Source of the DNA: Gemmatimonadaceae bacterium
GTDB taxonomy: Bacteria > Gemmatimonadota > Gemmatimonadetes > Gemmatimonadales > Gemmatimonadaceae
Assembly (NCBI GenBank): GCA_020852815.1
Contig: JADZAN010000002.1
Location: 248,001 to 312,000, forward strand
Direction: 5' to 3'
Length of the DNA stretch: 64,000 nucleotides
Shown piece after piece: positions 27,577-36,390 of the stretch (position 1 is its first letter; the number at the start of each line of letters is the position of its first letter). The translations under genes and the position numbers were made by a program. Under the pieces are notes generated by a model. That model searched no databases and had not been told where the DNA came from. It was given only the letters and a program-made list of their open reading frames with translations.

Positions 27577-30333
27577 ATGACACTCGTCCGTCATTTCGCG
27601 CTTCGCGCTGCAGGGCGCGCCTTGTCCGTCGCCGTCGCCTTCCCGGTCGTCGGCTTCCCGCTCGCGGCGCAGGCGCAGGGGGGCGCGAGTTCCGCGAGCG
27701 CTGGCGCCGCGCAGCCGCCGCGCAATGCGGTCTTCGACCTCGCTCGCTCGCCGCTCGAGCTGCGCGGCCCGGCGCGCCCCAACACCTACCTGGCCAGCGT
27801 CGGGCGCAAGGCGATCGCGATGGGGACCGAGGATGGCCGCATCGAGCTCTGGTCGTGGCCCTACAAGTGGCTGCACGACTTCCAGCTCTCCTTCCGCGTC
27901 CCAAAGTACACCACGCCCATTGCCGGCCGGGAGGTCGCGCGCTGGGTCACCGTGCGCCCCGAGGGCGTCACGATCGAGTACGCCTACGAGACGTTCACGG
28001 TCAAGCAGCATGTCTTCGCCGTGCTCGACCAGCCGGCCACGATCATGCTCCTCGAGGTCGACGCCATCCGTCCCATGGAGGTCATCGCCACCTTCCAGCC
28101 CGACATCCACCTCGCGTGGCCGGCGTCGTTAGGCGGGCAGTACATCGCCTGGAACGCACAGGCCAGGGCCTTCGTCTTCACCGAGTCGCGGCGGCAGGTG
28201 AATGCCTTCCTCGGATCGCCCGGCGTGACGCAGGCATCGGACGTTCCCGCGCACATGCTCTCGGCAGCGCTTCCGCAGTTTGTCATCGGCGTGGGGAGCG
28301 CCAGCGAGCGCTACACCGAGCCACGCATGGGCGAGCCCCCGGGCGGGAACGTCAACATCCACGACGGCTTCATCCCCATCGTGATGGCGGGGGGCGAGAT
28401 GCCGCGCGACTCGGCGCGTGCGCTGTATGAACGATTGCTCCAACCGGGGGCAGCGGAACGCGAATGGCGCAAGCGCGTGGCGCACTACGACTCGCTCCGC
28501 ACGCAGACGGCGCACGTCGTGACGCCCGACACCGCGCTCAACCGCGCCTTCGAGTGGGCCAAGGTCAACCTCGACGAGGCCATGGTCTGCAATCCGCACC
28601 TGGGGTGCGGGCTCGTGGCAGGGTACGGACTCTCCGGTGCGGCGAGCGATCGCCCAGGCTTTGGCTGGTTCTTCGGGGGCGATGCGGCCATCAACTCGTT
28701 CGGGATGAGCGGCGTGGGGCAGCGCGACCTGGTGCGCGATGGTGTCTTCCGATTCTTCGCCAAGTACCAGCGCGCCGACGGGAAGATCACGCACGAGATC
28801 TCGCAGGGCGCCGGCAAGGTGGACTGGTTCGGCCAGTATCCATACGCCTTCTATCACGGCGACACGACACCGTTCTGGGTGCTGGCCTTCGGCGAGTACT
28901 GGAAGCAGAGCGCCGACACCGCGCTGGTGCGCGAGCTGTGGCCCAACATCAGGAAAGCGTACGAATGGTCGCGCAAGGCCGACAGCGACGGCGATGGCCT
29001 GATGGAGAACACCATTGCCGGCGCCGGCGCGCTGGAAGTCGGTGACCTGCAGGAAGGGATCGTCTCCGACGTGTACCTGAGCGGTGTCTGGATCGCCGCG
29101 CTGGAGCGCTTGGCGCGCATGGCCGAGGCGATGAAGGAACCCGCGCTGGCCAGCGAGGCGCGCGCGACGCGGGCCAGGGCGCTGGCGACCCTCGAGCGGA
29201 CACTCTGGATGCCGCAGCAGGGGCAGTACGCCTTTGCCATCCTCGAAGGGAAGAAGGTCAACGAGAACCTGACCTCGTGGCCCGCCACCGCACTTTCGTT
29301 CGACGTGTTCGACGCCACGCGCGGTGCGGAGATGGTTGCGCGCCTGGCCAGCAACGAGATCATGACCGACTGGGGGGCGCGCCCGCTCTCGGCGCGCTCG
29401 ACGCTCTTCGACCCGCTGCACTACAACAACGGCGCCGTGTGGCCCTTCGTAACCGGATGGGTGTCGCTGGCGCAGTACCGCTACCACAACGCGCACGCGG
29501 GGCGCTTTGCTCTCGACGCCATTGCCCGCACCGGTTTCGACGAGTCGATGGGGCGCAACCCGGAAGTGATCTCGGGACGCGTCTACAAGCCGCTCGACAC
29601 CGCGGTGCCGCACCAGTTCTTTGCCACGTCGATGGTCCTCACGCCGCTGGTGCGCGGGCTGCTGGGGCTCGAGGTCGACGCGCCGGCGGGGCGCCTGCGC
29701 GTGGCGCCGCACCTTCCCCCCGATTGGGATTCGGTGCGCGTCGAGCACCTGGCGGTGGGCGAGGCCAAGCTGTCATTGCAGCTCGTGCGTCGCGATCGGC
29801 AGCTCGCGTTGCACGTGACGCGCGAGGGGATCGAGAAGGGGCGTCCTATCGTGGTGGAGTTTGCCCCGGCGCTCCCACTCGGAGCGACCGCCGTGTCCCG
29901 CGCCACCGGCGAGTCGCTGCGCGCGCAGACATATCCGGGCGCGGTGGTGGCGCTCGATTCCGCGTCGCTGGGCGACCAGGTGCAACTCGCGGTGACGTGG
30001 AGCGGCGGGTGGGAGATCATCCCGCCACGGCAGGCGCCTCGTATTGGTGACCGGTCGTCGGCGCTGCGTGTCGTGCGCGAACGCATCGACGGCGGACGCT
30101 ACGCCGTGCGACTCGAGGGGCGAGCCGGTGCTCGCTACACACTCCGCGTGCGTACACCCAACGGCGCGGCACCGGCATCGGTCACGGTCCTACCCGCGCA
30201 GCAGGTGATGATGCCGCTGCGCATGCGTGAGCCAGGTCACGACAGATCGGTCGAATTGACTGTCGAGTTCCCGTCACAGGGTGGTGATGCCGATGGATTC
30301 GTCGCGCTCGACCTCGTCTTTGCGTCCTCCTGA
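27577..30333 (+). CDS. Secreted six-hairpin (alpha/alpha) glycosidase, debranching/trehalase-like
   Basis: 918 residues from ATG at 27577, chosen because a leader (RALSVAVAFPVVGFPLAAQAQ) follows; upstream sequence in frame overlaps the divergent gene. After an N-terminal beta-sandwich comes an alpha/alpha toroid with GFGWFFGGDAAINSFGMS, KITHEISQGAGKVDWFGQYPY, ADSDGDGLMENTIAGAG and LFDPLHYNNGAVWPFVTG, the layout of glycogen-debranching (amylo-1,6-glucosidase), GH15 and GH63 enzymes. A beta-rich C-terminal domain follows. The catalytic Asp/Glu are probably in the FGGDAAIN and toroid-end segments. Precise family and linkage are not assigned. Confidence 0.75.
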   Translation: MTLVRHFALRAAGRALSVAVAFPVVGFPLAAQAQGGASSASAGAAQPPRNAVFDLARSPLELRGPARPNTYLASVGRKAIAMGTEDGRIELWSWPYKWLHDFQLSFRVPKYTTPIAGREVARWVTVRPEGVTIEYAYETFTVKQHVFAVLDQPATIMLLEVDAIRPMEVIATFQPDIHLAWPASLGGQYIAWNAQARAFVFTESRRQVNAFLGSPGVTQASDVPAHMLSAALPQFVIGVGSASERYTEPRMGEPPGGNVNIHDGFIPIVMAGGEMPRDSARALYERLLQPGAAEREWRKRVAHYDSLRTQTAHVVTPDTALNRAFEWAKVNLDEAMVCNPHLGCGLVAGYGLSGAASDRPGFGWFFGGDAAINSFGMSGVGQRDLVRDGVFRFFAKYQRADGKITHEISQGAGKVDWFGQYPYAFYHGDTTPFWVLAFGEYWKQSADTALVRELWPNIRKAYEWSRKADSDGDGLMENTIAGAGALEVGDLQEGIVSDVYLSGVWIAALERLARMAEAMKEPALASEARATRARALATLERTLWMPQQGQYAFAILEGKKVNENLTSWPATALSFDVFDATRGAEMVARLASNEIMTDWGARPLSARSTLFDPLHYNNGAVWPFVTGWVSLAQYRYHNAHAGRFALDAIARTGFDESMGRNPEVISGRVYKPLDTAVPHQFFATSMVLTPLVRGLLGLEVDAPAGRLRVAPHLPPDWDSVRVEHLAVGEAKLSLQLVRRDRQLALHVTREGIEKGRPIVVEFAPALPLGATAVSRATGESLRAQTYPGAVVALDSASLGDQVQLAVTWSGGWEIIPPRQAPRIGDRSSALRVVRERIDGGRYAVRLEGRAGARYTLRVRTPNGAAPASVTVLPAQQVMMPLRMREPGHDRSVELTVEFPSQGGDADGFVALDLVFASS

Positions 30334-30606
30334 TGCCGCGAATTGCGCCGCGTTGTAGGGGAGTGATGCGCCGCCGTGTGTCCCTTAACACGAACGCACG
30401 AGTGACGTCTCATGCTCGTGGAAGGGGATGCCTCCCCTGTTCCGGATGAGTGCGAGCCCATGCGGCATGGCGGTGCAGCCTGCCGTGTGAAAATCGTGCG
30501 AAATCCGCGCGGAAGGAGCGCTGGCAGGTGCGCCTCGACCGTTAGGCGACGATACTGGTAGTGCAGTACGGATGTGTGCGTCTCTGGGGGGAGCGCCACA
30601 TACGAC
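30334..30606. other. Intergenic region without a recognisable gene
   Basis: The stretch after the glycosidase stop has no convincing reading frame on either strand. It contains a GTTAGG hexamer at 30541-30546 and leads into the terminator hairpin at 30607. It may be decayed coding sequence; no homology is recognisable by eye. Confidence 0.4.
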
Positions 30607-30638
30607 ACACCCCTGGCAGCGAAAGCGGCCAGGGGTGT
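30607..30638. terminator. Bidirectional terminator hairpin
   Basis: ACACCCCTGGC (30607-30617) pairs perfectly with GCCAGGGGTGT (30628-30638), an 11-bp stem around a 10-base loop AGCGAAAGCG. It lies between the stops of two convergent genes and is followed by TGTCGTTCGTT on the plus strand, a moderately T-rich tail. It probably ends both transcripts. Confidence 0.75.
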
Positions 30639-30647
30639 TGTCGTTCG

Positions 30648-31778
30648 TTACCGCCCCAGCACCTCCCCCAGCGCCGCCAGCACTTCCTGCACCTCACCTA
30701 ACGAGTGCTCGCCCATGTGGCCAATGCGCACCATGTCGTCCTTGCGCGAACCGTAGCCCGGCGCGAGCACGAAGCCCCTCGCCTTCATCGCCGCCGCCAC
30801 CTCGCCCCCCTTGACCCCCTCCGGCATGAGGATGCAGCTCACGCCCGGCGAACGGTAGCCGACAGGTGCAAAGATGCGGAGCCCGCGCGACTCGGCCCAC
30901 GCCCACGTGTACTGCGCCATCTCGCCATGGCGCGCCCACCGCGCCTCCACGCCCTCGGCAAGGATGTAGTCCAGCTGCACGTCCAGCGCGTAGAGCAGCG
31001 ACACGGCCGGCGTGTTGGGCGTCTGGTGCTTCCGGTAGTACTCGTCGAACTCGAGCAGGTCGAAGTACAGCCCGCGGCGATGGCTCTGGCGCGCGCGCGC
31101 AAAAACACGCTCGTTGGCGGTGCAGAACGCCAATCCCGGCGGGAGCGCCAGCGCCTTCTGCGATCCCGTGAGGACGTAGTCCAGCTCCCACGCATCGCAC
31201 TCCACGGCGCCGGCGGCCAGCGACGACACGGTGTCGATCACCACGGCAATGTCACCCGCCTGGTGTGCAACCTGCGCCAGTTCGCGAATCGGGTTGAGCA
31301 CCCCCGTCGACGTCTCCGAGTGCACGATCGTGACGACGTCGTACTCCTTCTTCTTCAGCGCGTCGGCAAGCAGCTCGGGAGCATGATAATCGCCGAAGGG
31401 AACCTCGAGCTTGTCGGCCGCGATGCCCGAGTTCACCGATGCCTTGTGGAAGCGCTCCGAGAAGGAGCCGTTGATGAGGCATAGGACGCGTTTGTGCGAG
31501 GCGTTGCGTACCCCCGCCTCCATCAACCCTGTCGCCGACGACGTCACCGAATAGACGGGGCGCGACGTGCGAAACACCTGCTGCAGCTTGGGACCCACGC
31601 GCGCCATCAGCGCCTCCACGTCGGCGCCGCGATGCCCGATCATCTGCGCGGTCATGGCATACAGCACGTCGTGACGAACCTCGGTCGGGCCGGGAAGGAA
31701 GAAGCGGCCGAAGGGCGGCGCCTTGACGCTGGCGCCCGGAGGAAGCGTGGACGGTGCGGGAACGACAGTGCTGCTCAT
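30648..31778 (-). CDS. Class V aminotransferase (alanine-glyoxylate / phosphoserine type)
   Basis: 376 residues. The fold-type-I PLP enzyme begins FFLPGPTEVRHDVLYAM, typical of the alanine-glyoxylate/serine-pyruvate group. Further marks are MIGHRGADVEALM, HSETSTGVLNPI, the Asp of VVIDTVSSLAAG and the PLP lysine in LTGSQKALALPPGLAF. Its ATG overlaps the stop of a SerB-like phosphatase (ATGA), so both are translated together. A role as phosphohydroxypyruvate aminotransferase in serine synthesis is therefore attractive, but glyoxylate transamination is equally possible from sequence alone. Cytoplasmic. Confidence 0.85.
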   Translation of the reverse strand: MSSTVVPAPSTLPPGASVKAPPFGRFFLPGPTEVRHDVLYAMTAQMIGHRGADVEALMARVGPKLQQVFRTSRPVYSVTSSATGLMEAGVRNASHKRVLCLINGSFSERFHKASVNSGIAADKLEVPFGDYHAPELLADALKKKEYDVVTIVHSETSTGVLNPIRELAQVAHQAGDIAVVIDTVSSLAAGAVECDAWELDYVLTGSQKALALPPGLAFCTANERVFARARQSHRRGLYFDLLEFDEYYRKHQTPNTPAVSLLYALDVQLDYILAEGVEARWARHGEMAQYTWAWAESRGLRIFAPVGYRSPGVSCILMPEGVKGGEVAAAMKARGFVLAPGYGSRKDDMVRIGHMGEHSLGEVQEVLAALGEVLGR

Positions 31779-32482
31779 GGGGAACCCTTGGGCGGAGGAA
31801 CAGGAGACGCCGGGAGTTCCGGCGCGTGAGATGCAGCGGTCGCCGGCCCGTCGAGGGCCAGCGCGAGTACCGGGAACAGCGAGCGCTCGTGCACCACCAC
31901 GTGCGCCTCGGCCACGACGCGTGGCCGCGCCACGACGCCGGCAAAGCCGACGAAGCAGTCGACCACACCCTTGGCCTCGAGGTCGGTGTTGCCGTCGCCC
32001 ACGAGCATCATGGGGCGCGGCAGCGGCCCTAACGATGTGATGACGACTGGCTTCCCGCCATCGCGCGTGAGTGGCGACGACTCGTCGAAGCCGGCGTACT
32101 GTCCCGCCTCGTCGAACCGGATGTCGACCGCGTGCACCCGGTCGTGCGGGACGCCGAGTGCGTCGGCCACGTGGAGCACCGCCGGGCGCAACCCGCCAGA
32201 GATGATGTGCACCTCGGCGTCCGCCTGCTGCAACGCGGCCACCACCTCGCGCGCGCCAGGCACGAGCCGCTCGACGTACAGCCGTCCCACGCGCTCCAGT
32301 TCCGCGCGCGACGGCCGGATGATTGCGAGTCGCCGTGCGTACACCGACTCCAGCGCAACCTCGCCCCGCATCGCCGCCTCGGTGAGCGGAACGATCTGGT
32401 CGCGGTACTCACGCGCCAACTCGTCGATCCCCTCCATGGCCGAGAGGGTCGTGTCGCAGTCGAAGAAGACGGTGCGGAACAC
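31775..32482 (-). CDS. serB: HAD-family phosphatase, SerB-like
   Basis: 235 residues from GTG at 32482, chosen because motif I follows immediately (VFFDCDTTLSAMEGIDELA, with the two catalytic aspartates in DCD). Motif II is in VHIISGGLRPAVL, motif III lysine in RDGGKP, and motif IV is LVGDGNTDLEAKG. The four-helix cap between motifs I and II (DQIVPLTEAAMRGEVALESVYARR) matches phosphoserine phosphatase. It would hydrolyse O-phosphoserine to serine. It is preceded by an octamer repeat tract separating it from the dihydrolipoyl dehydrogenase gene and overlaps the aminotransferase start by 4 bp. Confidence 0.82.
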   Translation of the reverse strand: MFRTVFFDCDTTLSAMEGIDELAREYRDQIVPLTEAAMRGEVALESVYARRLAIIRPSRAELERVGRLYVERLVPGAREVVAALQQADAEVHIISGGLRPAVLHVADALGVPHDRVHAVDIRFDEAGQYAGFDESSPLTRDGGKPVVITSLGPLPRPMMLVGDGNTDLEAKGVVDCFVGFAGVVARPRVVAEAHVVVHERSLFPVLALALDGPATAASHAPELPASPVPPPKGSP

Positions 32483-32518
32483 TACGCGCCCGTTCCGGTT
32501 GGCGTCGATCCCGTCGCC

Positions 32519-32552
32519 CTCGTCTTCCCGTCTTCTCGTCTTCCCGTCTTCT
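32519..32552. repeat. Octamer tandem array (GACGAGAA / GACGGGAA type)
   Basis: On the minus strand this tract reads as four tandem copies of an 8-bp unit alternating GACGGGAA and GACGAGAA. It fills the gap between the stop of the dihydrolipoyl dehydrogenase gene (32560) and the start of the phosphatase (32482), giving a purine-rich tract upstream of the GTG start. It is the same unit as at 39333, 47032, 47203 and 51974. Confidence 0.8.
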
Positions 32553-32559
32553 GCATCCC

Positions 32560-33969
32560 CTAGATATGAATTGCGCGCCCCAGCACCGCCAACGCCGCTT
32601 CCTTCGTCACCTCGCTCAGCGTGGGGTGCGAGTGCACCGTGATCCCGATGTCCTCGCTCGACCCGCGATACTCGAACGCCAGCACGACCTCCGCCAGCAG
32701 GTCGGAGACGTTGGCGCCAATCATGTGGCAGCCTAACAACTCGTCCGTCTGCGCGTCGGCGATCATCTTCACGAAGCCGTTGGTCTCGCCCATCGTGCGC
32801 GCGCGCCCGTTGGCCGAGAAGGGGAACTTCCCCACCTTGTATGCGCGAGCGCTCGCCTTGACCTCCTGCTCCGTGAGCCCCACGGTTGCAATCTCTGGCC
32901 AGGTGTACACCACGCCTGGCATGGAGTGGTAGTGCATGTGCACGGGCTTTCCCGCAATCACCTCGGCGGCCACCACCCCCTCCTCCTCCGCCTTGTGCGC
33001 CAGGAGCTTCCCGCCCACCACATCGCCAATCGCGAAGACGTTGGGGAGGTTCGTGCGCATCTGGTCGTCGACCATCACTTCGCCGCGCGCGAGCGTCTTG
33101 AGCCCCAGTGCCGCGGCGTCGATCCCGTGCAACGACGGCCGGCGGCCAACGGAGACCAGGACGTAGTCCGCGTCGAGCGTCTCCGTGGCACCGTCCTTGT
33201 CGATGGTCACGAGGACGCGGTTCGCTTCGACGATCGCCCCCGTCACCTTGGTCCCGGTGCGGAGGTCGAGCCCCTGCTTGCGGAAGATGCGGTCGGCCTC
33301 GCGCGTGATGTCGTCGTCGTTGCCGGGGAGGATGGTCGGCATGAACTCGACCACTGTCACCTTGGCCCCTAAACGTCGCCAGACGGAGCCAAGCTCGAGC
33401 CCGATCACCCCGCCGCCGATCACGACGAGATGGCGCGGCACCTCGGCTATCGAGAGCGCGCCGACGTTCGAGAGGACGCGCCGCTCGTCGAACTTGAGGA
33501 AGGGAAGTTCCGACGGGACCGAGCCGGTGGCGATGATGACGTGCCTGGCCTGGTACGTCGTGACGGTGCCGTCGTTGGCGGTCACGTCGACGATGTTGCC
33601 GGGCTTGAGCGTCCCGCGCCCTCGCGCCCACGTGACCTTGTTCTTCTTGAGGAGGAACTCCACGCCGCGCGTGTTGGCCCCCACGACGTCGTCCTTGCGC
33701 TTCATCATCGCCGCGAGGTCGAAGCGGAGTCCGTCGAAGGCAAGGCCGTGCTCGTGTGCGTGCAGCTTGGCGAACTCGTAGTGCTCCGACGATTGGAGCA
33801 GCGCCTTGGACGGGATGCATCCCACGTTGACGCACGTGCCGCCGAGCGTCTTGTCCATCTCGACGCAGACCGTGGAAAGGCCGAGCTGGGCCGCGCGAAT
33901 GGATGCGACATAGCCGCCGGGACCGCCACCGATCACCACCACGTCGGCGGCGAGGAGTTCGTTCGCCAT
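32560..33969 (-). CDS. lpdA: Dihydrolipoyl dehydrogenase (E3)
   Basis: 469 residues from ATG at 33969; the FAD motif VVVIGGGPGGYVASIRA begins at about residue 10. The redox disulfide is in GGTCVNVGCIPSKALL, the NAD domain in HLVVIGGGVIGLELGS, the second FAD contact in NVFAIGDVVGG, and the C-terminal catalytic His-Glu pair in VHSHPTLSEV. It reoxidises the lipoyl arm of 2-oxoacid dehydrogenase complexes. The E2 gene lies about 830 bp further upstream on the same strand, separated by an unrelated small gene, so both may share a transcript. No E1 gene is in the window. Confidence 0.95.
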   Translation of the reverse strand: MANELLAADVVVIGGGPGGYVASIRAAQLGLSTVCVEMDKTLGGTCVNVGCIPSKALLQSSEHYEFAKLHAHEHGLAFDGLRFDLAAMMKRKDDVVGANTRGVEFLLKKNKVTWARGRGTLKPGNIVDVTANDGTVTTYQARHVIIATGSVPSELPFLKFDERRVLSNVGALSIAEVPRHLVVIGGGVIGLELGSVWRRLGAKVTVVEFMPTILPGNDDDITREADRIFRKQGLDLRTGTKVTGAIVEANRVLVTIDKDGATETLDADYVLVSVGRRPSLHGIDAAALGLKTLARGEVMVDDQMRTNLPNVFAIGDVVGGKLLAHKAEEEGVVAAEVIAGKPVHMHYHSMPGVVYTWPEIATVGLTEQEVKASARAYKVGKFPFSANGRARTMGETNGFVKMIADAQTDELLGCHMIGANVSDLLAEVVLAFEYRGSSEDIGITVHSHPTLSEVTKEAALAVLGRAIHI

Positions 33970-34098
33970 CTGGAGCCAGGTAAGGGGAGAGGGACGGTCG
34001 AAAGCTAAGCGGGTGTGGCCGCTGATCGCGACCACACCCGCCCCCACACCGCGATCTCCTGCGGTGCCCCAGCTCGAATTGTGGACCCGCGGACCGAA

Positions 34099-34530
34099 CT
34101 ACGCCGCGCGGGTGCTGCTGTCGGCGCGCGTGGCCGTGAAACGCCCGCTGCGCAGCGTGTTGCGCCAGTTCTGCACGCGGGTGTAGAAGGTCCCTTCGAT
34201 TGTCTCACCGCGTCGCGTCCCCTCGAAGACCGTGAGGACGTCGGCGTTCTCGCGAGGGCAGTAGTACGGCCCCACGAGTGCGACAAAGGTGGCGTTGGCA
34301 GCCTCGAGCAACTTCATCCCGGTGGGCGCCACGTCCTTCGTCGCGAAGAAGAGGAAGCGCCCGGCCACCGACGCGTTGTGCGAATGGTCCCTGAGAAGCG
34401 TGAACGGTACGCGTTCCTCGGTGCCATCGAGCGTCAGCTCCCCGCGCCAGTTCCCGACGAGGGCTCCGAGCGGAGCACCCGTGCGCGCATCGCGTCGCGA
34501 AGGGGGGAGTGGCGTGAAGGCGTAGCTCAT
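34099..34530 (-). CDS. Conserved hypothetical protein, single beta-barrel-like domain
   Basis: 143 residues, no leader or membrane span. The pattern of short strands (LVGNWRGELTLDGTEERVPFTLL, ASVAGRFLFFATKDV, IEGTFYTRVQNWRNTLRSGRFTATR) suggests a small beta-barrel of the lipocalin/DUF type, but no family is recognised. It sits in the same direction between the E2 and E3 genes of a 2-oxoacid dehydrogenase; the gaps on each side (270 and 129 bp) and the terminator upstream argue that it has its own promoter. Confidence 0.65.
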   Translation of the reverse strand: MSYAFTPLPPSRRDARTGAPLGALVGNWRGELTLDGTEERVPFTLLRDHSHNASVAGRFLFFATKDVAPTGMKLLEAANATFVALVGPYYCPRENADVLTVFEGTRRGETIEGTFYTRVQNWRNTLRSGRFTATRADSSTRAA

Positions 34531-34650
34531 GGTCGGTTCCTCGTGTTGTGCTGTCGTACGGGGCGCGTCCGCAGGAGTTTCAGCGCTGCCTCACGTCCGA
34601 TCCATCCAACGGATTGGATGCCGCGAAGGGCCCAAAGGTTTACCGCGAGT

Positions 34651-34686
34651 CATCCCGCGAGGCATCCCGCGAGGCATCCCCCGAGA
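34651..34686. repeat. 12-bp tandem repeat, three copies
   Basis: CATCCCGCGAGG is repeated at 34651-34662 and 34663-34674, with a diverged third copy at 34675-34686. It lies in the non-coding gap between the small hypothetical gene and the E2 terminator. Function unknown; probably replication slippage. Confidence 0.6.
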
Positions 34687-34743
34687 CGCCAAACGACCCG
34701 CTGCGACGGCGCCACGCTCAGCCAATGCATCCCCCCCTGAAAC

Positions 34744-34773
34744 GCAACGCGGCGCCAAGCGGCGCCGCGTTGC
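34744..34773 (-). terminator. Terminator of the E2 gene
   Basis: GCAACGCGGCGCC (34744-34756) and GGCGCCGCGTTGC (34761-34773) form a perfect 13-bp stem with the tetraloop AAGC. It lies 28 bp after the E2 stop codon. On the minus strand it is followed by GTTTCAGG, a weak T tract. A stem this long and GC-rich should end E2 transcription. Confidence 0.75.
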
Positions 34774-34800
34774 ACTCCCGTCTCCCGTCCCCCGTCCCCC

Positions 34801-36159
34801 CTACTCCACCACCATCAGCGCCGGATCCTCCATCAACTCCTTCACCCGCACGAGGAACAGCACCGCCTGCTGCCCGTCGATGATGCGATGGTCGTAGGAG
34901 AGGGCGACGTACATCATGGGGCGAATCGCGATCGCGCCGTTCACCACCATCGCGCGCTCCTGCACCTTGTGCAGCCCCAGGATCCCCACCTGCGGGAAGT
35001 TGATGATGGGGGTCGAGATGAGCGAACCGAAGACGCCACCGTTGGTGATGGTGAATGTCCCGCCCGTGAGGTCATCCATCGTGAGCTTTCCATCGCGCGC
35101 CTTCTTGGCCACGGCGACGATAGCGCGCGCGATGTCGAGGATCGACATGCGGTCGGCATCCTTCAGGTTCGGGACGACGAGCCCGGCATCGGCCGCCACC
35201 GCGATCCCCATGTTCACGTAGTGGTGATACTGGATGTGATCGCCATCCACCTTGGCGTTCACCACCGGGTGCTGCTTGAGCGCCATGCACACCGCCTTCA
35301 CGAAGAAGGGCATGAACGAGAGGCGGACGCCGTGCTCTTTCTCGATCTTGTCCTTGATCCTGGCGCGCAACGCCTCGACGGTGGTCATGTCGATCTCGTT
35401 GAACGTCGTGAGCGGCGCTGTCGACTGGTGCGACTCCAGCAAGTGCTCGGCCATGCGCTTGCGGCGCGTGGTCATCTTTTCGCGCGATTCGCGCGGGGCG
35501 CCGAGCACGGGGGGGCGCATCGGCGCGGCGACGGGCTGCGGTGCGTCGGCGGGAGCGGGTGCGGCAGCAGGGGCCGCTACCGGCGCCGTTGCCGGCGCCG
35601 TGTTTGCCGCCGCGCGCTGCGTTGCGGCTGACGAGGGCGCCGGTGCCGCGCTCGACGCAGCCAGGTGCTCGATCACGTCCGGCTTGCTCACGACGCCGCC
35701 CCGTCCGGTGCCACTCACCTGTGACAGGTCGACGCCCTCCTCTGCGGCCACACGGCGCGCCGCGGGCGAGGCCCGCTCCGACGTCGACTCAGCCGCCGGC
35801 GCGGCAGGAACCGGCGCCGCCGACGTAGCCGGCGCGGCAACCGGCGCGGCAACCGGCGCGGCCGCCGGCGCACTCACCGGCGCGGTCGCTGCCGTGCTTG
35901 CCGCAGCGGCCGCACCCGCACCGCCCCCCTCGTCGATCTCGCACAGGATCTCGTCCACCTTCACCACATCCCCTTCCCGCTTGAGCACTCGCGTCACGAC
36001 CCCGGCTTTCAGCGCCGGAACCTCGACCGTTACCTTGTCCGTCTCCAGTTCGACCAGGGTCTCGCCCGCGTTCACCCGGTCTCCCTCCTTCTTGAGCCAC
36101 CGTGAAATGGTGGCTTCGACGATGGATTCACCGAGGACCGGGACTTTGATCGAGAGCAT
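34801..36159 (-). CDS. sucB: Dihydrolipoyllysine succinyltransferase (2-oxoglutarate dehydrogenase E2)
   Basis: 452 residues from ATG at 36159, chosen because the lipoyl domain starts there (MLSIKVPVLGESIVEATIS). The lipoyl lysine is in ELETDKVTVEV. An Ala/Pro linker follows, then the peripheral-subunit-binding domain (ASPAARRVAAEEGVDLSQVSG), a second Ala/Pro linker and the catalytic domain with SYDHRIIDGQQAV, whose His and Asp are the active site. The SIVEATIS type of lipoyl domain and the catalytic sequence favour the succinyl (2-oxoglutarate) complex over pyruvate. Two of the linkers consist of short repeated APV/APA units. It is transcribed away from the oxidoreductase at 36391. Confidence 0.93.
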   Translation of the reverse strand: MLSIKVPVLGESIVEATISRWLKKEGDRVNAGETLVELETDKVTVEVPALKAGVVTRVLKREGDVVKVDEILCEIDEGGGAGAAAAASTAATAPVSAPAAAPVAAPVAAPATSAAPVPAAPAAESTSERASPAARRVAAEEGVDLSQVSGTGRGGVVSKPDVIEHLAASSAAPAPSSAATQRAAANTAPATAPVAAPAAAPAPADAPQPVAAPMRPPVLGAPRESREKMTTRRKRMAEHLLESHQSTAPLTTFNEIDMTTVEALRARIKDKIEKEHGVRLSFMPFFVKAVCMALKQHPVVNAKVDGDHIQYHHYVNMGIAVAADAGLVVPNLKDADRMSILDIARAIVAVAKKARDGKLTMDDLTGGTFTITNGGVFGSLISTPIINFPQVGILGLHKVQERAMVVNGAIAIRPMMYVALSYDHRIIDGQQAVLFLVRVKELMEDPALMVVE

Positions 36160-36390
36160 GGACAGAGTTTCCGGACTGGGACGAGGTGCGACGACGATGG
36201 CGGGTTGGTTCGGGCTGCGGACGCCGTGCTCCGCGCTCGGGCAATACCCTGCCGACGATGTTCCGGAATCTATATCCACAGCCATTCCAGCGACCACAGG
36301 TTGCGCCCAGATGCGTTCGGCTCTCCCGCGTGATCCCGTGCGCGCGACACCCATCATCCATCACTCCTCACGCCTAGCCACGAGCAGCCA

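Noticed and set aside
31775-33835. A 686-residue fusion upstream of the SerB-like phosphatase
   Set aside because: The extra N-terminal part is a frame-shifted shadow of the dihydrolipoyl dehydrogenase gene; the phosphatase motifs start at GTG 32482.
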